Positions 35,641-48,515 of a DNA stretch of 64,000 bases are shown piece after piece. Source of the stretch: Prorocentrum cordatum (taxonomy: Eukaryota; Sar; Dinophyceae; Prorocentrales; Prorocentraceae); contig CAUYUJ010018462.1 in NCBI GenBank assembly GCA_963575745.1, positions 28,457 to 92,456 of the forward strand, read 5' to 3'. The notes beneath the pieces are model-generated. The model did not search any database and was not told the origin of the DNA. It was given only the letters and a program-made list of their open reading frames with translations. The translations under genes were made by a program, and so were the position numbers. Every line of letters starts with the position of its first letter. Within the stretch, counting starts at the first letter, position 1.

Positions 35641-36700
35641 GCAGCGGAATGGCAGAGTGCTGCCCCCAGTGTTTCCCCAACGGTTTTCCCCAGCGGCTGG
35701 GGAAACTCGCAACCCAGTTGCTGGCAAGGGGGCGCCCACTGTGCCCCGCAGGCGGCTCCAGAACGGCGCCAGTATAGGCCTCAGATGGCCAAACACTTTG
35801 GACACACACGCACACACAAGCACACACAATCACAAGCACGATCGCAAACACACGAACACACAAGCCCACAGAAACGAACGCACAAACGCAAACGCACAAA
35901 CAAACTAACAAACCCATGTGCACGCACCACGCACGCGTACACACAAATGTACACCACGCACAATTTGGTATATGGTCTTATGCCCGGGCGCAGGCTTTTC
36001 TGCTCAAGCGTCCCTTCTAACACGCTGGGACAAAATCTGCTCCGACGAGATCCCACGAGGAGCGTGACCAGCATGTATACGAGCAGAACATGTACTACTG
36101 ACGTCGGCCAAAGATCTCATTCCCTCGCGTGTCCTCTCGGAGTCTGCGGAGTCCCAGTCGGTTGGGGGGTGGGGCTGCGAGGAGGGTCTGCGACTATGGT
36201 CGTCCACGCGGCAGTGATCGGTGTCGCGCTGTCGAGGCGACGGACGGCGGAGGCGCGATCTATATCCCCGCCCTCGGACTGCAGGATGCGCTTCGCGCCG
36301 CTCCGCTGAGGTCCCTGTTGGCCTGGGTTCGCTATCCACGTTTGGAGCGACCAGCCCCACAAGTGGCTTCCACGTGACATGATAGACATCGCCGATCCGC
36401 GCTGGTCTATCACAGCGATTGTCGGCGGCGGGTGTCGGGGGGGAAGTGGAAGCGAGGAGGAGGAGGCCCTCTCAGGAGGCGGCGGGGCTTCTCAGGAGCC
36501 CTCTGGTCTTCCGAAACCTTCCCCGTGCCTTCGGGGAGAGCTCTGAGCACTCCTCAGACGGCTCGGGGGGCTGCCGAGCCTTCTGGGAAGGCCCGCCCCC
36601 TCCCATGTCTTTCCCCTGGGCTGGCCGCCGAGCCTCGGCTACTGTCACGGAAGGTCCGCCGGACACCGCGAAGTCAACATGCAGTACACCCTGCGAAATG
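35641..36700. other. Anonymous region with an ACACAC/ACGCAC-rich tract
   Basis: 35795-35960 is a degenerate CACA/CGCACA tract. The remainder is GC-rich with no gene. Confidence 0.45.
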
Positions 36701-37080
36701 CTTAAGAAATCATGGGTTAAGAAATTCATAGTCTCAGAATTTGAATAAAAACCCAAAAATTCTATCCAAATCTTAGGATTTACATTGAAACGTTAAGAAT
36801 AATCGATACTCTGGCCGAAAACTTGGGTTTTCTTACGCATCGCCTAAGGTGTAGGAGCTCGACCACAAGGAACCTTCTGCAAGAAATCCAACCCTGGAGC
36901 CCCAGGACGTCCACTGGTCTTTGGGGTGGGAGCGTCACGCTGTCCATAGCGGAACCCTCGAAACCCAAGAAACCCAGGGCACCCTGGAGGCAAGCACAGC
37001 TTTTCTTGGCATGGGCTTTCAGTGTACTGCCATGGAAGATCCGCCGAGCACCGCCGACTCAGCATGTTGAGGAATAGGTG
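36620..37080. repeat. AT-rich island between two related GATCCGCCGAGCACCG-type segments
   Basis: About 36640-36710 (GGAAGGTCCGCCGGACACCG) and about 37010-37080 (GGAAGATCCGCCGAGCACCG) are diverged direct copies. The interval near 36715-36850 is AT-rich. Confidence 0.5.
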
Positions 37081-38009
37081 CGAGCGGAGAAAGACGCGAC
37101 GCAGAGAGGAGAGGCACACTGATGTTGTCTTGCCATCGCTCGGACGTCCATTCCAGTGCATCTCTCGGTTTCGTGCGTGTATGTTGTCTTCTTCGCAATG
37201 TGATCCAAGATGCTCCTGGCCGAGAAAAAAACGCACACGGCCGAGCGATACAAAATTGTTGTTTGGGATGCAACCTCGGAGAACTGGATGACGCCCTCAG
37301 GGAGCCGGCAGAGGACGCACAGAGCACTGGTGCGGGAGGGGGAGGGGGACCCAAGACTCCGACATACATAGTGCTTCTGCTTCTCGTAGGTGGCTCCCGA
37401 ACTCCTCGGCACCCTTCCGGGGACCGGTTTCTCGCCCCATATCGATGTTCGGTGGTCCTGGGGCTCGAGCGTGGCCCTGGCGGGTGGAAGCTGGCGGAAC
37501 ATGATGCTCGCTACCAGTTTTGACTTGCCGAGACGCTGGGCATCTGGGGCGAGGGGGATCCAGACCCCGAGATCGGATCAAGCTCTGCTACTGGACCCCT
37601 CCCGCCATCCTGGCCAACTCTGACGGTCCCAGGGCCGGCAGACTCGAGAGACAAAAATGCCCGACGCGATTGCTCCGATCGGGGGAGGAGAGCGGGCGAC
37701 GACGACGACGGCGGTAACGGCTGCGGCTGCCGTGGCGGCGGTGGCTCTGGCGCACGGCGTCCCGAAGGTCGGGTCCTCCACGGGCATCGGCGGGTGCCCG
37801 CCCGTGCTGGAGCCGCCGCCGGCGTGGCCGCCGTCGGAGCGCGAGAACGGAGCGCTGCTCGTGCGGTTCCCCTTCGCGGGGAGGCGGGGTGCTAGGACGC
37901 GGGGCAAGGGCGCGTGCGTAATTGCTGGAGTAATGAACTGTTTGCCAGCGTGGACTCCAAGCAGTACATCCTTACAGTCTGGATGAGGAGTAGAAGCATA
38001 TGCATTCAT
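37081..38009. other. Anonymous sequence
   Basis: No repeat family or domain recognised. A (GAC)n-like patch lies at 37695-37745. Confidence 0.4.
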
Positions 38010-38075
38010 GCTATATATATATATATATATATATACATATATCTATGTATATACATACACACTTTTTACGGAGTG
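38010..38075. repeat. (AT)n and ATATAC tract
   Basis: Pure (AT)n at about 38012-38033 with ATACATAT continuation. Confidence 0.93.
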
Positions 38076-38079
38076 CAAA

Positions 38080-38300
38080 CTATGCCATGAGCTGGTCGGA
38101 TAATTCAATGCGGGTCGGTGACTCGGGCGGGCGCGATATCATCATGACGCCGACAACGGCGGCAACGATGATTGCACTAGCGATGATGGTGGCGATGATG
38201 AAGATGACGACGGCAAGGCCAATGAAGGCGCCGATGCTGGTGACGACGCTGACGATGATGATGTGAATGTGTCGGGGATGAAGGCATTTGTGCTGATGGC
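38080..38300. repeat. Solo fragment of the 19975-24420 tandem family
   Basis: TTCAATGCGGGTCGGTGACT, CGGGCGGGCGCG, ATCATGACGCCGACAACGGC and GGCGCCGATGCTGGTGACG follow the order seen at about 20903-21060. Confidence 0.7.
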
Positions 38301-38940
38301 GACGGCAAATGTTGCATTGACGATGACGATAACGGCGGTGAGGCGATGGCGCTGACGAGGGTGATGGTGGGAAAGTGCGCGTGCGCACAAAACACTTGGC
38401 TTCATACGTGCTTGAAGTGCTTTTCTCCCCCCCCGCGGCCGCCCGCCGCCCCCCTTTGTCCCCCTCGTGCACGCTGGCCAATTCGCTTTCCGGTGTTCCC
38501 GCCTAGTTCCTCCGCTGGTGCAGCCAACTCTGCCCCGCCGCCGACGAAGAATCACCTGACGAGCTCTATCCAGTAGCGCTCGGACAACTAGCGGCCCTGG
38601 AAGGATTTCGGCGCACGCGCGCGCGGCTTGCAGTGGCGGCCTTGCCGCAGGGAACTTCAAAGCACCCGTGGGAGGGGGGGCTCCTCGGAGGCAGGGCCCA
38701 CGGGTCCTTGCGATCATCTGTTTTCAGTGCGGGGAACGCCTCCTTGAAACACGAACGCGCGGACTTGCCAATTACGCGAGTGCCTGGCTTTGAACATGAG
38801 CCGCCTTCTATCCCCAGAACTCCTCCACGACATGCCAATCTACAGTACCAGTTATATCAACTTGCTCTGAATGATATTGTATCCAGGGCTCGGTGGGAAC
38901 TAACTCGGTGGGAACTTACTTTGTGTAACCTCCCATCGAA
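38301..38940. other. Anonymous sequence
   Basis: No repeat family or motif-bearing ORF recognised. Confidence 0.4.
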
Positions 38941-39620
38941 AGCTCCGTTCTGAACATGCGCTGCCCTCGATCCGTGGAGCTGTTGCGCACGTTTACCCTC
39001 CTGGCCATGATTCCCCCAACGGGAGCGCCATTTTGAAAACGCGCTGCCCAGCGGGAACGCCATATTGAAAACGCGCTGCCCTCCATCCGTGTAGCTCTTT
39101 CGCAATGGTACACTTCTGTGGTAAACAGTAAACATACCCCTAATCCTTTGTGAGGGTAGCTAAGTCAAGAAGGGCACACGCATGAGGAATATATGGTTTA
39201 TTGCAGACGTGTCAAGCGGCACCACCCGCATGGTCTGGGATATCCCCAGCAACCGTGGACCAAAGTTAAACCACGCATTACTTGTGTTGTTCGGGCTCGG
39301 AGTTGTAGCAGACATCACTCGAACTAGACATACATGCACTACTGTGCCATGCTTTGTCACTGGACATCAAGCCCGCGCTCCGTCGTGAAAGCGTACCGCG
39401 CTCCACCATTGTAACTTGCAGCTGTTGGATACCGTCAAGACGAATGCGCGCGGTGCTAGGTGGGACACCCACATCTCGAGAACGCGCCGCCCTCTGTCCA
39501 TTGCCATTCGGTTGCTGGCGCGCGCTGGAGCCACCTGCGTGCGCGGCGCCAGAGCGACGGCCACGCCTGCAGAACGTGCCGCCTTCCGTGGGGGTGGCAA
39601 ACGACCACGGCATGCTGTCT
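38941..39620. repeat. Scattered, diverged units of the 80-bp array family
   Basis: GAACGCCATATTGAAAACGCG / GCTGCCCTCCATCCGTG-type units at 38945-39100 and GTGCGCGGCGCCAGAGCGAC-type units at about 39445 and 39539. 39120-39420 between them appears single-copy. Confidence 0.55.
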
Positions 39621-39940
39621 AAGAGCGAGAGTGCGAAACCTTTGGCCTAACGGGCCCTATTTAGGTGGGAAGAGCGATGATCTCGAACCGCGTTCCTTCG
39701 TGGCCTAACGGGCCCTGTTTTAACTGAAGAATCACGGCGAGCCCGGCAGGCCTGAGGCCTGCGCCGCATGGGGAGGATAGCTGCGGTCGGCTGCCCTCTG
39801 GAGCGTCAGGTCGGCGTCTGGTCAGGTGCGTCGGGGCAGGTTCGGCTGGGTAGCCGCCCGCGGAGCCCAAACAGTGCCAGCAAAGCGCCCGTGATCACGG
39901 TGCGGCGCGGCGGGGCCCAACGGTGTGCAGGGGTGGGGCG

Positions 39941-42900
39941 TCATCGCCATGTGCGGGAGCGCTTGTCCCCTCTCCCGTCACTGCTATTGTCGCCGCCGCG
40001 TTTGCCCGCGGCCTGCCAATCGTCGCCGTCCCATGCCTGCGACCATGACCATGAGTCCCAGATCCAGGGTTGGCGTGAGCTTGTGGCGTATCCCTTGTGC
40101 TGTGGGGCGCTGGTGCCCTGGTATCCTGACCACTTGTCGCGCTCCCGTTCCCATCTGACCTGGAGCCCGTGTTTGCGGTCCATCTCGTAAGCATCGTGCC
40201 CGCAGCGCTTCCAGGCGTCAAGGAAAGCACGGCACGTGTCTTCTGGGTTCAGCGCGGGGTCGCTCTTCGGGCCGTTGGCCCCTGCTGGGTGCGCGCGGGT
40301 GTAGGCGTGCCAGATGCTGCTGAACACTCCCCCCAGGGTCTCTTGGAGACGGAGGATCTTGGCAGAAGGTGTTTCCGCGGTCTTGTCGAGATCGACCTTG
40401 CCCAGCCGTTCCTTGCGCATGGGGCCCCCTCCGATGGGATCGACAAGGTCGTCAAAGACCCGCTTGGAGCCCCATTCGCGGGGGTTGGCGAGCGGCGGTC
40501 TCGAGCTGGCTGTTTGGGTTTGGGCCCGGGGGCCTGGGGCAGGCTGACTGGAGCTGCCTGGCTGGAAATGACGATCGCGCCGCCGCGGGGGGGAGGGGGG
40601 GCGACTGTCTGACGCTGCTGCTGGTGAGCTGCTGTTCTCCGGCTTGCGTGCAGGGGGGGGGGTGCCTCTGCGGAAGGTCGCGTGTCACCTTGGGCGGTGG
40701 GCTGGCGCTGGCGTTGCCCCTCGGCTGTCGTCGCTCGGGCGGGCCCCCGCTGAGGCGCCGGGCGTCTGATCCGCACGCCCCTAGCGGGTCGTCGGGAAGG
40801 CCGCCTCCGGTTGCTGCGTCCGGTGCCCCGGTCGATGGAGGGGGCGGGGGGCCCTCAGGTCCGACCGAGCCGTCTGGTGTTCCGCCGGGGGGAGGTGTGG
40901 GAGTCGGGGGGGTGGCGTCGCCCTTCTCCTCGTCGTATACCCGTCGACCTCCGCCTTGACGGTGGGCGCTGGGCTCGTCGGGGAGCAAGTTTCCTCTCCG
41001 TGGGGAGAGGAATCCGCGCCCGGGCTCCGGCTGCAGCCAGGCTATCGTGGTTTCCCCCAGAGTCGGGGCGGTAGCTTCGTCAACGCGCGGGGCCGAGGGG
41101 CCCTGCTCTGCCAGGATGGTGATGGAAGTGGCTGCGAGGGTGCCGGAGTCCAGGCTGGCGATGAAGCTGGCGAGGACTGTGAGGTCATGGCGGAGGGGGT
41201 TCGGCCCCCTGGTGGCGGCTACGCTCTGGTGATGGGCCGTCCATGCAAATTGGTGCTTGGAGCTGTGTAGCAGGTGCCCAACTACCCTGGCCGCCGCCCG
41301 CCTCTTGCCCTCCCAAGTGGCGCCGTCGAGGTGTCCATTGTCAGGGGCCTCAGGGCCGTGCACCTAACGCAGGAAAGGGGCAAGCTGGCGAGTTGACCAC
41401 GAGGTCTCCAGGTCGCTCGGGGCTGGAATATCGGCGTCGTAGTCCTGGGCCAAATTCCTCCGCGTGTCGTCCAGCGTTGGGTGGTAGTCCCGTAAGTAAG
41501 CGACCAGGGTGTGGTGGGCCTCTTTTTGCTTGTTGCGCCGTCCATGTTTAGGCACGCTTCCCTCTTCGAGGGATCAAGCTGCAACGTTCCTGCGACATAC
41601 TTTGGGGACCTCTGGAGGACGTGGGTCTGGGGGGAGGGCCAGGATCTCGGCGACCGTGCGCCAGTTCAGGCTGTTCTGCGGTCCACTGTCACTGCCCCCC
41701 CGTCGCCCTGCTGTGGGCCCTCTGGGGGGAGGCTGCGGGCGTCGGGGTCGCAGGCGTTCGCGTCCGCGAGCGCCGGTGTGAGGAGGGCTGCCAGATCTGG
41801 GGCAAATTTCGCTGGTGTCCGCCTGCGCTGTCTGACGTGGGCGGGCTGTCGGCTGCCGCGGGAAGACGCCCCTGGAGTCGCGGTCCATGACGTGGTCCAG
41901 GGTTGCAGGGGCGACGTTCCAGATGTGCACTAGGCAGCTCCGGCAGCGCCATGTGGTGTTCCACTTGCGCTGGACCCGCGAGAGCGGCCACTGGTCCCAG
42001 CTGAGGAGGCCTGTTTTCCCGTGGCCCGAGCCCTCGGGCTCAGCCTTCCAAAGGAAGCAGCCGAGCGCTGGCGCGTCCACCTTCCAGACCAGCAGGGGCC
42101 CCGTGGGGGGGCATGTGTCGCGCTTGGCGGAGTGGGGGCCTACTTTAGAGGCGTCGTTGCCGAACCTTCCGTCCGAGATCCTGATGGCCGGGATCGTGTT
42201 GTTCGCGAACCGAAGGGCGTGAGGTCCGGATGAGGTCATGCGGAGGTCGCTCAGACGTCTGGTTTCTTCCGCGATGGGATCGCGCCAGTATCCCAAGGGC
42301 CCGGGGCAGGGGGGCGGTGGGGGGGCGTGGGCGACTGGGTCCTTGCCACGTCCGTTCCGCCACGTTGTGTAGTCGGAGACTCTGGCTGCGACGGTCGCGC
42401 CCGTAGGGCTTGGGATGCGCTGGATGTTAAGGTGAGCCGCCCAGCAGGCCTCGCGTGACCACCTGAGGTTCTTGCCGTCCAGGTAGGCTTGCGGCCTGTT
42501 GCTAGCCAGAAGATCCCTGGCCGTGTCGTCCTCCCAGGTTCCGTCGGCGTGCTTCAGCTTGTAAGTCTGACAGCGGTCGCAGGTGAGGGAAGCGTTCTTC
42601 TGGTCGCACTGTAGCCTGTCGTCGGTGATGGTGGGTGGGGCAAGCTTCGTGCCCGGCGCGGGGGCGGGAGGTCTGCGGGACGACAGGTCGGTTTTGGAAA
42701 GGGCTGTGCCCCCCCCGACGTACCCGGGGGCAGCGTCGGCCCTGTTTTCTCCCAGGCCCGAGTCGGACCCGGCCAGGGCCGCGTGGAGGGCGCAGATGGA
42801 GCACTTGTAGTCTGCGATAAGGGGCGAGGTTCGCGGGGGGGACGATTGCCTCCAGGACTAGCATCGGAACCTTGAGCGCGAAGTCGGCCATCTCCATGTC

Positions 42901-44598
42901 CTTCCAGGTCTGCGGACACCCCGCCTTTCTGGCTGCGTCGTGGTGGTGAGCGTTCGTCACCAGCTTGGAGACCTGTGAGAGTGCGTCCTCGATTTTCCCG
43001 TGGAGGTCGGTAAAGTCGTCCAGCTTGAGACTCCATGCTGCTGCGAACTTCTGTCGAAACTCTAGGTGGGCGTCTTGCCAGGGTACACAGAGGCCGAGCA
43101 CGGCCTCGATGACGTCTACAGCGCCCTCGGCGTTTGCGAAGGGCCAGAGGAAGGTCCTGGGCCCTCTGATCATGAGCATCATGATGGCCACTAGGGCGCG
43201 GGCCTTCCGTGTGTCCAGGGGGCGGTCGTCAGTGTCCTTCAGTCGGTCGCGCAACTCGGGGTCTTTGTGTCCGGCGCGAAGGAGCAGCGCCAGGGTGTCC
43301 ATGCCGGGGTGTGACCTGTGGCAACAACACTTGCTGGTGGACGCGCTCCATGCCAGGGGGACTTGCCTGAAAAATCCTTTCGGTGTGCACTGGCGCCCGG
43401 GCCCGCGGTGCCCCTTCGACGCCGGGTGCGGTGGAAGGGGGTCGGTTGAGGTCGCGCGTGTGTTGTCCTCCCAGGGGGCGCCCGAGCCCAACGCCCACAC
43501 CAGGCAGGCCCAGAACATGTTGTAGACCAGGTTGCTGGCGTCCAAGCCGATGGCCATGTTGTAGAGGAAGCCGAAGTGGGACCAGGCTTTCCGGTCGAGT
43601 CTGCCTGGGTCCCTGGGGGTGTCCGCCAGGGAGAACTCGTGGGGGTGGAGTCCGGAGACCAGGTGGAGGACCACGGCGAACGCAGGCGCCGAGAGGAGGT
43701 TGTTCATGGCGTCCAGAATGGAACGCCCCAGGGCTTCCCAGTTGAAATCCGGCTCGAGCGGCGCCTCGACTCTGTCCGCGAAGCTGTTGGCCAGGGACTC
43801 GCGGGCGTGCTTGATGGCCGAATCCATCTCCTTCGTCGCGTCGTCTCCTTCGGCGTTGCTGGACCAGGAGACAAGGGTGGTGACCCAGGTCGCGAGGTCG
43901 TGGATCGGGTCGAAGGCGGTGTCCGGTTCCAGGAGGAGGCGATTGCCTGGGGTGCGGTTCCTCTTGATCCTGACCCAGAGGTTGGTGACCCCCCCGTATT
44001 CCGACAGCACCCGAAGCCTTGACGAGGTGGCGCTTGCGAACATTCGCCCGTCCCCGATCACTATGACGAACCGGGCGGCCCTGGTGATCGCAACGTTGAG
44101 TCTGCTGGCGTCATCGATGAAGCCCCAGTTGTGGCTCCCGTTGGACCTGGTGGTGAGGAAGATCACTATGTCAGCCTCGCCACCCTGGCCTGAGTCAATC
44201 GGGGCAAGCTTGAGTGTGCCCTTTCTGAAGTGCTGGTGGGCGATGCGCCGGATCCCAAAGAAATTCAGACTGATTCCGGTCCGGTCGCAGTCGTGTTGGT
44301 CGAAGACCCGCTCCCAGCCGAAGGTGTCGACAAGCCGGTCGTCAAACTCGCTCGACCCAACGCTCGGTGCTGGGGAACAACTGCGGTCAATCCTATTGCC
44401 TTCGCCTCCCTTCCGCTTGCCGCCCTTGCTCTTGCCTTTCCCACCACGGGAATGTGAGGATACGCGAAGCGTCAAGACTTCACACATGGCCAGTGTCCCG
44501 CTGGAACAGATGTGGTCCGTGGCCCGTGCACTCCGTGCCTTGTGGCCCATGGCCCACGAGGCCCACGTGTCCCCACAGGCTGATCTCTCCTTGGGCAA
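39941..44598 (-). pseudogene. Broken long ORF beginning with the C-terminal half of an SF1 (Upf1-like) helicase
   Basis: Frame one is 44598-42502. Residues 135-147 (DSGQGGEADIVIF) match helicase motif V, and 165-175 (SRLNVAITRAA) match motif VI of superfamily 1B helicases. Motifs I-IV are not visible upstream to 45400, so the copy looks 5'-truncated. Near the C run at about 42836-42843 the sensible reading moves to another frame (about 42830-40452). That frame carries CxxC pairs (CSIC, CDRC, CRSC) but is cut by TGA at 41574-41576 and TAG at 41364-41366. A second shift near 40450-40600 leads into 40420-39941, a charged domain with no match I know. At least four lesions over about 1500 codons point to a decayed multidomain retroelement or host retrocopy. 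The helicase part is solid; the chain of frames is inference. Confidence 0.65.
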
Positions 44599-46085
44599 TG
44601 CCAGCGCGGTCGAAACAAAACGGCCCAGGGCCCGTCGACAAACTTCTCTGCTGGGTTTTGGGCCGCCGTCTTTTTTTCAGTGCGCCGGGACCCCCTCAAC
44701 ATGTTGGCTCCATGTTTTTGTGCTGCGTCGGCGTACCCTTGCCTTTGGAAGCAAAATGTATTCATTCGACGCAAGTTTTGTCGACCACGCTTTCTTCCCC
44801 TCGGCCCCGGCCTCGGAGGACTAGTCGTGGACAACACAGGGGGATTCGATGTGGACACGCGAGAGAAGGAGGCTCGGATAACAAGCGGGTGCGCAGATGC
44901 GGACATCATGACCACAGCTGTTCTTGTAGCAAAGCGTTTGGACAGGCTATGGACAACCCAGCGGGGCTGCACGCGGGCGTTGTCTGTCGGCACGAACCAC
45001 GGGCATCTCTCGTCCCAGGGCGCAACCTCGTGTGGCACCAGTGTCTGGGGGCCGTCCCCGCGAGGCGCTATGGCGCGCAGCCAGGCGTGGCGTGCCACAG
45101 CCGCAGGCTTCGGCATGCCTGGCGCGGCTTCCTCGAATGCAGCAGCGAGCGGCACGGCGACAACGGCGTCCAGGGGGTGCACCCGTCTCGACGGGGGGCT
45201 GCCGTTCGCCAAATCCACTAGACCGTTCCCCAGGTCCCTAGCTGCCAGGCGCCAGGCGCCATCAACCACGACATTCTGCTCGAGGGAGGGGAGCGGAGGG
45301 ACCAGGGGGCCTGGAGGGGAGGACGCTCGAGGGGCGTCGAAAGGTGAGAGAGAGGGAAAGACAAAAGGCTTCGGCGTCTGCCATTCCTAGGGGCTCGCCC
45401 CATTCGCTGCTCAAACCTGTCGGCCCGCTCAGCCTGGGTTGCTTTGAGGCGCGGTGTCAAATTCTAGCTGCCCAATGCTGTCGTCTCTGTGGCGCAAGCG
45501 ACCGCGGCAGCCCCGCCTTTCGAACGCGGCGGGGCACGGGCGGCGGGTGAGTTCAGGAATTCCGAAACCAACTCTCAACTCCAAGAGTTGGCGCCTGAGT
45601 TCGGGGATTCGCTGCTTCCGAGCCGTCGGCGCCCCGAGACTGCTGTAGCCAGGTCCGCACTGCAGCACTTCAGCGCGCACAGCCAGGCGGCGAGAACGCA
45701 TCAACACATGTTCAGAGGCAGGCTACAATCATAAACCACATCGTTTTTCCCTCAGGGGGGTGCCTGTGCCGACATTTTGAAAAAGAACCACCCTCCATTC
45801 GTGCCGCTGTACCGTATGCCCAAGTTACGGGTCCTGACGAACGCCATTGTTTTAACAGAAACCGCTCTTCACCCGTGAAGCGATTGTGTATGTCCAGCTT
45901 CTTGTTTCAGGGTAATAGAAACTCAAGCGGTGACCTAAGTTAAACAAATTTGGTTGCGAAATTAGACCTGTCGGCGTGTGCGAGAGGCAGTTTCGTTTGA
46001 CTTGTCGTCGTCGACGCCGTCGTCGTCGTCGCCGATCCGAACTGCTTAAGCGAAACTGAACACCGTCGTAGTTGAGTCAACGAGG
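44599..46085. other. Anonymous sequence
   Basis: ORFs on both strands at 44472-45390 overlap and carry no helicase motif I or II. 45765-45870 has diverged 80-bp-family strings (GAAAAAGAACCACCCTCCATT). Confidence 0.45.
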
Positions 46086-46089
46086 AACC

Positions 46090-46465
46090 CCTTCCACTTG
46101 ATCCTTTCCCCGCCGGGGGGGGGAGTCTGGGGGGGGGGTAGGCGGGGGGGCCTGGGGGGTGGTCCTGGGGGGTTGTCCAGGGTCAGACTACAAACCCCCC
46201 GGGGGATCCCGTGGCCCAGGAGGCCCTCCAGAGGCCCCCACGAGGCCCCCAGGCGCCCCCAAGGAACCGCCAGGAAGCCCCAGGAGGCTACCAAAAGGCT
46301 CGCAAGCTCCCAAGGCACCCCCCAGAACTTCGTGGGGGTTCTTGGGCACCTCTTGGGTGCCTCGTGCGGCCTCTTGGGACTCTTGGGAGCGTCTGATCCC
46401 GACCTTGCCGAATGCCTCTTCCATCGTGGTGGTCGTCGTCCAGGGTCGGCGGCACCAGCCATAAG
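46090..46465. repeat. GGGGGGCC / GAGGCCCCCA low-complexity block
   Basis: GGGGGG-rich start, then irregular AGGCCCCCA/CCAGGAGGC units. A similar block is at 60104-60450. Confidence 0.65.
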
Positions 46466-46469
46466 GCCT

Positions 46470-46900
46470 TAGCAGTAATGAACTTGTTGCGACCCTTTAA
46501 GACGAATGTGCGCGGCGCTGAGGCGAGAGCCACATTTTGAAAAACATCCGCCCTTCATCCTTGAACTGGTTGCAACCTTTGAAAACGAATGTGCGCGGCG
46601 CTGGGGCGAGAGCCACATTTTGAAACATAACCGCCCTTCATCCTTGAAGTTGGTGAAGGTATTGAGGGCGAAGGTGCGCGGCGAAGAGGCGATGACCCAT
46701 TTTGAAAACCGCGCCCTCCATCCTTGAAGCTGCTGCAAGTTTTGACAACGGAACTGCGCGGCGAAGAGGCGACAGCCCATTTTGAAAGCCGCGCCCTCCA
46801 TCCCCGAGGCTGCTGCAGAAAAGGTCTTGGAGACGAGGGTGCGCGGCGCGCTGAGGCGAGACGTCGGCATCGAGAAGGAACTGCCCTCCGTCCTTGACGC
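46470..46900 (+). repeat. 82-85-bp tandem array, five units
   Basis: GTGCGCGGCG or its variant starts at about 46508, 46591, 46674, 46756 and 46841. Each is followed by AGGCGAGAGCCACATTTTGAA or a variant and CGCCCTCCATCC. Same family as 10220-10640 and 16080-16300. Confidence 0.88.
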
Positions 46901-47795
46901 AGCTGCAGATTTCAGGCTTCAGGATCATATGGCCGAAACGCTGCCCCAAGGAACCCTAAGTAAGGAACGATGCGCATTTTTTCCGTGAGGTAAGCTTCGA
47001 TTTCCCCAAGGAGGACCAAAGGACAACCTAAGCCACACATTGTACAGCAATTAAGGACCACTGAGCCCCTCCCCAACGCAAAGGGTTCCTTCTTCAGCGG
47101 CCCGTCTGCACATGGTGATAGGGGTTCCAGGCGAAACGACCAGACCGCCCTGCTGACACGTCGGGGGGTGCGACAGGGAGGAGCTACTCATTCGATCAGG
47201 GGGTTGACTGCAGAGTTGACTTACCCCCAAATCTTATTGTTCGTCGAATCTGCACGAAAACACGTCGAGTGTTCGGCGATTTTACGACAGTTCCGCGTGT
47301 GTTCCAGATCCGACGAGCATTCCTACTTTGAGGCAGCTCAATTCTTCTGTAGTCGTCGATCCCCTACCCGACCCCTAAGGAAGAGGCGTGGAGGAGGAGG
47401 GTGAGGGGGAGGGGCCAGGGGTAGAAGAAAAAAACATAACAATACGAAACATAATAATAATAAGAAGAGTAATCACAATCAGAGTGAGGGGGCCGAACGG
47501 TCATTCCCTGGGTCCGTGGCTGAAGTGGGGATCCGTGGTAGGGATTCTGCTTGTTGCGTTGTTTGTTTGTTGTCGTCGTCCGACCCGCGACCCACCCGCG
47601 ACCCACCCGCGACACATTTGCGACCCACCCGCGACCTACCCACATCGGTTTCACGAACAAATCGGCGCCTGCGGCGGGCTCGCTGTATAATGTGTGAAAC
47701 TTTGGCGCCTGCGGCGGGCTTCTCCAGAGTCTCGCAGACTGCCCCCCTCGCCCTCATCCGCATCTGCGGGGTGCTACGCACCGGTGATAACGAGC
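46901..47795. other. Anonymous sequence with a CGACCCACC mini-tandem
   Basis: Includes a short GACCCACCCGC tandem at about 47580-47640 and a duplicated TGTGAAACTTTGGCGCCTGC-type string near 47660-47715. No gene. Confidence 0.45.
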
Positions 47796-47796
47796 G

Positions 47797-47890
47797 GCAT
47801 AAGCATAAACTTTTGGCGCGGGCCGGGGGGGAGGGGCCCAGTGCAGATCCAAGAAATCGGCGCAGAGCGCCAACAGTTTCTGTTTGTGTT
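47797..47890. mobile_element. Small fold-back element
   Basis: The left arm GCATAAGCATAAACTTTTGG mirrors the right arm GCCAACAGTTTCTGTTTGTG around a G-rich centre. Related to 13385-13550. Confidence 0.6.
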
Positions 47891-48062
47891 AAGTCGGGCC
47901 TGTCCCCCTACAGGGGGATTTTCGACGAACAAGTAGAAATACCCCCCAAATACTCCAAAGTGGCCCAGAAATGTTCAAAAAAGAGTCCCCAGGCTATTTT
48001 CTGACTGGACTATTTTGGGACTATTTTGGCATACTCTTCCTGTAGAGGGACAGGCCCGACTT
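47891..48062. mobile_element. 172-bp terminal-inverted-repeat element (MITE-like), solo copy
   Basis: The left end AAGTCGGGCCTGTCCCCC, then TACAGG, mirrors the right end CCTGTAGAGGGACAGG, then CCCGACTT (about 25 bp, few mismatches). The interior has GGACTATTTTGGGACTATTTT and no ORF. A second copy, interrupted, is at 61005-61339. Confidence 0.8.
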
Positions 48063-48289
48063 CATGTTTGTGCCTCTTTCCCTTCTTCTTCGAGGGGGAG
48101 GAGGAGGAGAGGAGGAAGCGGGTGGGGAGGGCCCCGGGCGGACGGAAGCGTGCGACGCGGGGGCGGGAGCAGCCCCGAGAGCAAGCGGGGGGCGGCTGCG
48201 GAGCCTGCGGGCGGACGCTCGGTGCCCCCGCCGCCACCGACACCCTCCTGTGGGCCCGCGGCGGCCGGCCCCGCCGGGGGCGCCTCGCT

Positions 48290-48515
48290 CCTCCCTCCCT
48301 GCCTCCCTCCCTCCCTCCCTCTCTTCCTCCCTCCCTCCTCCCTCCCTCCCTCCTTCCCTCCCTCCCTTCCTCCCTCCCTTCCTCCCTCCCTCCCTTCCTC
48401 CCTCCCTCCCTTCCTTCCTCCTTTACTCATCCTCCTCCCTTCCTCCCTCCCTTCTTCCCTCCCTTCCTTCCTTCCTCCCTCCTTTCCTCCTCCCTCATCC
48501 TCCCTCCCCCCGCCC
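48290..48515. repeat. (CCCT)n microsatellite
   Basis: Interrupted CCCT/CCTT tetramer tract. Confidence 0.95.

Noticed and set aside
44472-45269. Upstream extension of the helicase ORF carrying motifs I-IV
   Set aside because: No Walker A (GxxGxGK) or DExx motif found in any minus-strand frame to about 45400.
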